64,000 nucleotides of DNA, taken from NCBI GenBank assembly GCA_050084985.1, contig JBITNC010000002.1:22320001-22384000 (forward strand), read 5' to 3'. The notes beneath the pieces are model-generated. The model ran no database searches. It was not told where the DNA came from and was given only the letters and a program-made list of their open reading frames with translations. This DNA comes from Nageia nagi (Eukaryota > Pinophyta). The translations under genes and the position numbers were made by a program. Shown one piece after another: positions 60,437 through 64,000 of this stretch (positions within the stretch are counted from its first letter, which is position 1; every line of letters begins with the position of its first letter).

Positions 60437-60598
60437 TAGTGTACAAATGCATGGTAATAGATCAACAAAAAATGTCCACATTGACTATAGAAATGCATGG
60501 TAATGGGTCAACCAAAAATGTCCACATTGACTGTACAAATGCATGGTAATGGGTCAATAAAAAATGTCCATGTCAATTGTAACAATGCATTGTAATGG
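60437..60598. repeat. Tandem repeat of about 47 bp
   Basis: Three to four copies of a unit containing aatgcatggtaatgggtcaa and aaaatgtccacattgact. It ends next to the stop codon of the spliced gene remnant. Confidence 0.85.
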
Positions 60599-60599
60599 A

Positions 60600-62164
60600 T
60601 CATTCACTATCATAACCATGCCAAGCGTAATCTTCATCCATTCTAGCAATTTTCCATCCCTCTTAGTCACCCTCCTCTTGGCCATCCTTCAGTTGACCCT
60701 TCTCACCCTGTTAAGAATAATCAACTAAATATTAGTAAATAAGAAACACTAAAAAATTAATGAGTCATTGTTAAAATAATATAATAATTTAAGAAACACT
60801 TAAATATTACTTATAGCCTTGGAAGCTATTTTCAATATTAGCACTTGAAAACCATTTTTCAAGGCAAATTTTACTTCATCTTTTACAGGATACCTACCAT
60901 ATTTATCATACTGCAAAAAAATATATTTACTTAAATAATATTTTATCCATATAATTTAATTATATAACTATTCATGCATAAAATATGAAATAAATAATTT
61001 AATATACTTACATATATTATTTCGATCCCTACATTTCTTGATTTACGTGACTTATGGGTATATGCCATTGAAGATGTGTTGTATTGGGCATGTGTGAATT
61101 TTTTGAACCATGATGGTTCAATAGTGGATTCTCTATGTGCTTCATCCTCCACCTTCTTCATTAGGCTCTTCCACACCTTCTTGTCAACATCTACAGGCCT
61201 ACGTCCTTTTCGTTGATTTTTAGGAATTTTTTTGATTTTATTTCTCCTCCAATTCAAATTCTTACTATATGTTACAATGCCCATTTTGGGTTCCATGCAT
61301 CAACAAATTCTCTTTTCAAGATATCTATGATCCTTTATTTTACTGCAAAATACATAATTTTTTAGAAAATGAATTAAAACATTAAGTAAAATGTACTATC
61401 AATATTAATTTATAAAAAAATTATACATATAAATTATAAATATACCTATTTCACTTTATTTTTTCCACTCGATATCTAGGGTGGGATCAAACTAATAGAA
61501 AGTGCATTTTCTGAGAGTATCATAAAAAAATGCCTTGAAGAGAATTTAATAACATTAGTAAATTAATATATTCCAAAATAAATATATAAATATATATATT
61601 TTTAAAATCAATTCTTACCATTTTGATCTTTAATTATAACACCCTTCTCATCCACCTTAATCTCAATGTCATTAGTGCCCTTGCATGTTGAAAATACTAT
61701 CTCCATATTGATTGATTGTACATATGCAATTACCATATTACTTAGATTATATTTATTGAATGTAACATTTAATTAATAAAAGGTAACTTCAATCATTTTT
61801 TTAAATTTAAAAAAATAAGTAATGTTACCATCTGGTGATGAGTCTGTTGATGATGGTCGATCTATGCCACTAGCAGGCTTAGTAGGCCCAAAAGGCCTAG
61901 TAGATGAAGGCCCAATGCCCATTTTTTATCAATTTCTCTATCAATATCACTCCTTTACATCCATTGCATAGCCATTTTATATAGCTTGACCACCACCTTA
62001 GTCTGTTAAAAAGATAAAAAAATAAAGTCAAATTTCCTTTTAAAATGAATATTATTAAATAAAAATTGAATAAATCATATTCATAAATAAATGCTTACAA
62101 AATCCTTCTTGCTTGCAGTTGACTTTTGAGGTTTTAGCTTCTTTCCCCTCTTATCGTCGATCAT
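60600..62164 (-). pseudogene. Seven-exon gene remnant, possibly CACTA-associated
   Basis: The minus strand shows exons 62164-62099 (MIDDKRGKKLKPQKSTASKK), 62002-61829, about 61706-61619 (MEIVFSTCKGTNDIEIKVDE), 61533-61446 (FFYDTLRKCTFY, FDPTLDIEWKK), 61342-61012, 60910-60811 (YDKYGRYPVKDEVKFALKNG) and 60707-60600 (ending DEDYAWHGYDSE, stop). Six introns of about 85-120 bp have GT donors and AG acceptors (for example GTAAGT and TTTTTGCAG). Exons 5 and 6 join in phase 0. The basic exon 5 stretch (KNQRKGRRPVDVDKKVWKSL, then HAQYNTSSMAYTHKSRKS) recalls the Transposase_24 proteins of En/Spm elements, but weakly. In-frame stops in exons 2, 4 and 7 and phase mismatches elsewhere make it a pseudogene. 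The function is unknown. Confidence 0.55.
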
Positions 62165-62394
62165 GATAATCACTAACTAAAGTTAATAACAAAAAATATT
62201 ATTATTATAAAAAATTTAAAAGTATTTTATTTAATAAACCTAAAATAGTATGCCACTATTAAATTTATAAAGGTAATCATTGAGATATATTGCAATATGA
62301 ATATGATGGAAGAAATTTAGGATGTTAACTTTGTAAATGCAACATACCTCTATTGTTTTAAGTTCTATCAATTAGTTACAACAATACTTATGGG

Positions 62395-64000
62395 TGACCC
62401 AAACCCCTAATCGAACCTTAAATCCTAACCAAATATAACCCCTAATATCTTAACTCTCAATTCATGCCTATACCCTTAAACCTTAAACTTTAAATCTTAA
62501 ACCCTCAACTCAAACCTAAATCCCTAATCCTTAAATCATAACCCCTATGTCAAATATAAACTCTTAAATCCTAACCCCAACCCTTAACTTATAAATCCTA
62601 ACCATATTTTTTAAATCTTAATGCTTACCCTTAATTCCTAACCATAACCCTTAAACCCTAATTTCTAATTGAAATCCAAGCCCATAAAACTCTAACATTG
62701 AACTCAAACCCAAACTCTTAACCCTTAAATCCTAACATAAACCCTTAAACCCTAACCCAAACCTAAACCCCTAATCCTTAACCCTTTGCAACCCCTAACC
62801 CTTAAAGTACTACAGCCCCTAACAAAATTGGGTACCATAACTACCAACTCTAGAAATTAGGGTTAAATCTTAAACCCTCAACTCAAACCTAAACCCTTGA
62901 CCCTTAAACCGTAACCCCTAAGTCAAACCTAAACTCTTAAACCTTAACACCAACCCCTAACCCTTAAATCCTAACTATAATCCTCAATAAATCTTGACCA
63001 TATTCTTTAAATCCTAACACTTCACCTTAATTCCTAATTATAACCCTTAAACCCTAATTTGTAAATGAAATCCAAGTCCATAAAACCTTAACATTGAACT
63101 CAAACCCAAAATCCTAACCCTTAAATCCTAACATAAACCATTAAACCCTAACCCAAACCCAAACCCTAAACCCTTAATGTACCATAACCCCTAACTCTTA
63201 AAGTATCGCAACCCCTAACAAAATTGGGTACCACAACCCTCAACTCTAAAAATTAGTGTTAAATCGTAAACCCTTAACACAAACTTAAACCCTTAACCCT
63301 TAAATTGTAACCCTTAAGTCAAACCTAAACTCTTAAACCCTAACCCCAACCTTTAACCCTTAAATCCTACCTATAATCCTTAATAAATCCTAATTATATT
63401 CTTTAAATCCTAACACTTACCCTTAATTCCTAACCATAACCCTTAAACCCTAATTTCTAACTAAAATTCAATTCCATAAAACCTTAACATTGAACTCAAA
63501 CCCAAAATCCTAACCCTTAATTCCTAACATAAACCCTTAAACCCTAACCCTTAACATACTGCAACCCCTAACCCTTAAAGTACCGTAACCCCTAACAAAA
63601 TTGGATACCATAACCATCAACTCTAGAAATTAGGGTTAAATCTTAAACCCTTAACTCAAACATAAACCCTTAACCCTTAAACCATAACCCCTAAGTCAAA
63701 CCTAAACTCTTAAACCCTAACCCCAACCCCTAACCCTTAAATCCTAACTATAATCCTTAATAAATCATAACCATATTCTTTAAATCCTAACACTTACACT
63801 TAATTCCTAACCATAACCCTTAAACCCTAATTTCTATGTAAAATATAAGCCCATAAAACCTCAACATTGAATTCAAACCCAAAATCCTAACCCTTAAATC
63901 CTAACATAAACCCTTAAACCCAAACCCCTACCCCTTAAAATACCGCAACCCCTAACTCCAAACTAAACCTATATACCATAACCTAAACATTTATACTGCA
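62395..64000. repeat. Degenerate telomere-like array with a higher-order period near 390 bp
   Basis: Nearly the whole stretch is made of variants of AACCCTAA and ACCCTTAA, relatives of the plant telomere heptamer. Marker phrases recur: aacaaaattggg at 62821, 63217 and 63594, and the aaaccctaattt-type phrase with its following unique block at 62661, 63058, 63453 and 63830. Spacings are 396/377 and 397/395/377 bp. About four higher-order copies are present, and the array runs off the window. Confidence 0.9.

Larger units (their letters stand above)
59687..64000. mobile_element. Candidate CACTA (En/Spm) transposon, left end
   Basis: Copia E homology stops exactly where the sequence becomes CACTACTATATTTTATGGG. 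CACTA elements begin with CACTA and have short repeats near their ends and spliced genes inside. Here CTCATAAA-type repeats follow at 59850-60200 and a seven-exon gene remnant at 60600-62164. The other end and the 3-bp target duplication are outside the window, so the right limit is simply the window end. The telomere-like array might be inside or beyond it. Confidence 0.4.

Noticed and set aside
60600-62164. Intact host gene
   Set aside because: Splice sites look genuine, but exons 2, 4 and 7 have stops and several exon joins are out of phase.
62395-64000. True chromosome end
   Set aside because: The repeats are degenerate, mixed with unique blocks and arranged in a period near 390 bp, unlike the perfect heptamers of a functional telomere.

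Overview
The window is plant nuclear DNA made almost entirely of LTR retrotransposons inserted into one another. I see no intact single-copy host gene, no rRNA or tRNA gene, and nothing bacterial. Three things point to a large plant genome: Ty1/copia and Ty3/gypsy polyproteins of plant type (including a chromodomain integrase), a degenerate plant telomere-like (CCCTAAA-type) tandem array, and a spliced gene with GT-AG introns. The AT-rich composition and deep nesting would suit a gymnosperm, but that is inference.

Layout. At 1-2022 lies the 5' end of a minus-strand chromovirus (A2: gag, primer binding site, LTR). 2023-5140 is AT-rich with no gene. A rotted plus-strand gypsy reverse transcriptase (H) at about 5.1-5.87 kb is cut by the 3' LTR of a minus-strand copia, E. 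E is the frame of most of the window (5.87 to 59.69 kb). It was split by copia F (6792-13982), by gypsy C (17990-55638) and by a truncated copia, G (56358-59597). Inside C sits plus-strand gypsy B (23104-48693, perfect CTAGC target duplication). Inside B's 5' LTR sits minus-strand chromovirus A (24136-35246, GTTAA/ATTAA). Inside A's pol sits the youngest element, copia D (27423-32679, perfect TAACT duplication, LTRs about 97-98% identical by eye). The order of events is therefore E, then C, then B, then A, then D. E's leader stops at 59686, exactly where a CACTACTA sequence begins. This may be the end of an En/Spm (CACTA) DNA transposon, with short subterminal repeats, a seven-exon minus-strand gene remnant (60600-62164) and a telomere-like array with a period of about 390 bp (62395 to the window end).

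B and C are the most unusual elements. They belong to one gypsy family lying in opposite orientations. Each carries a second RNase H domain between protease and reverse transcriptase, and each has about 3.3-3.8 kb of degenerate sense-strand coding sequence with a coiled-coil segment between integrase and the 3' LTR. Both have Arg in place of Gly in the protease catalytic triad. All coding regions in the window carry stops or frameshifts. D is the least damaged: five in-frame stops and no frameshift over 1287 codons.

Borders given to the base rest on target duplications, TG...CA ends, primer binding sites or comparison with a second copy. Borders of domains inside decayed coding regions are approximate.
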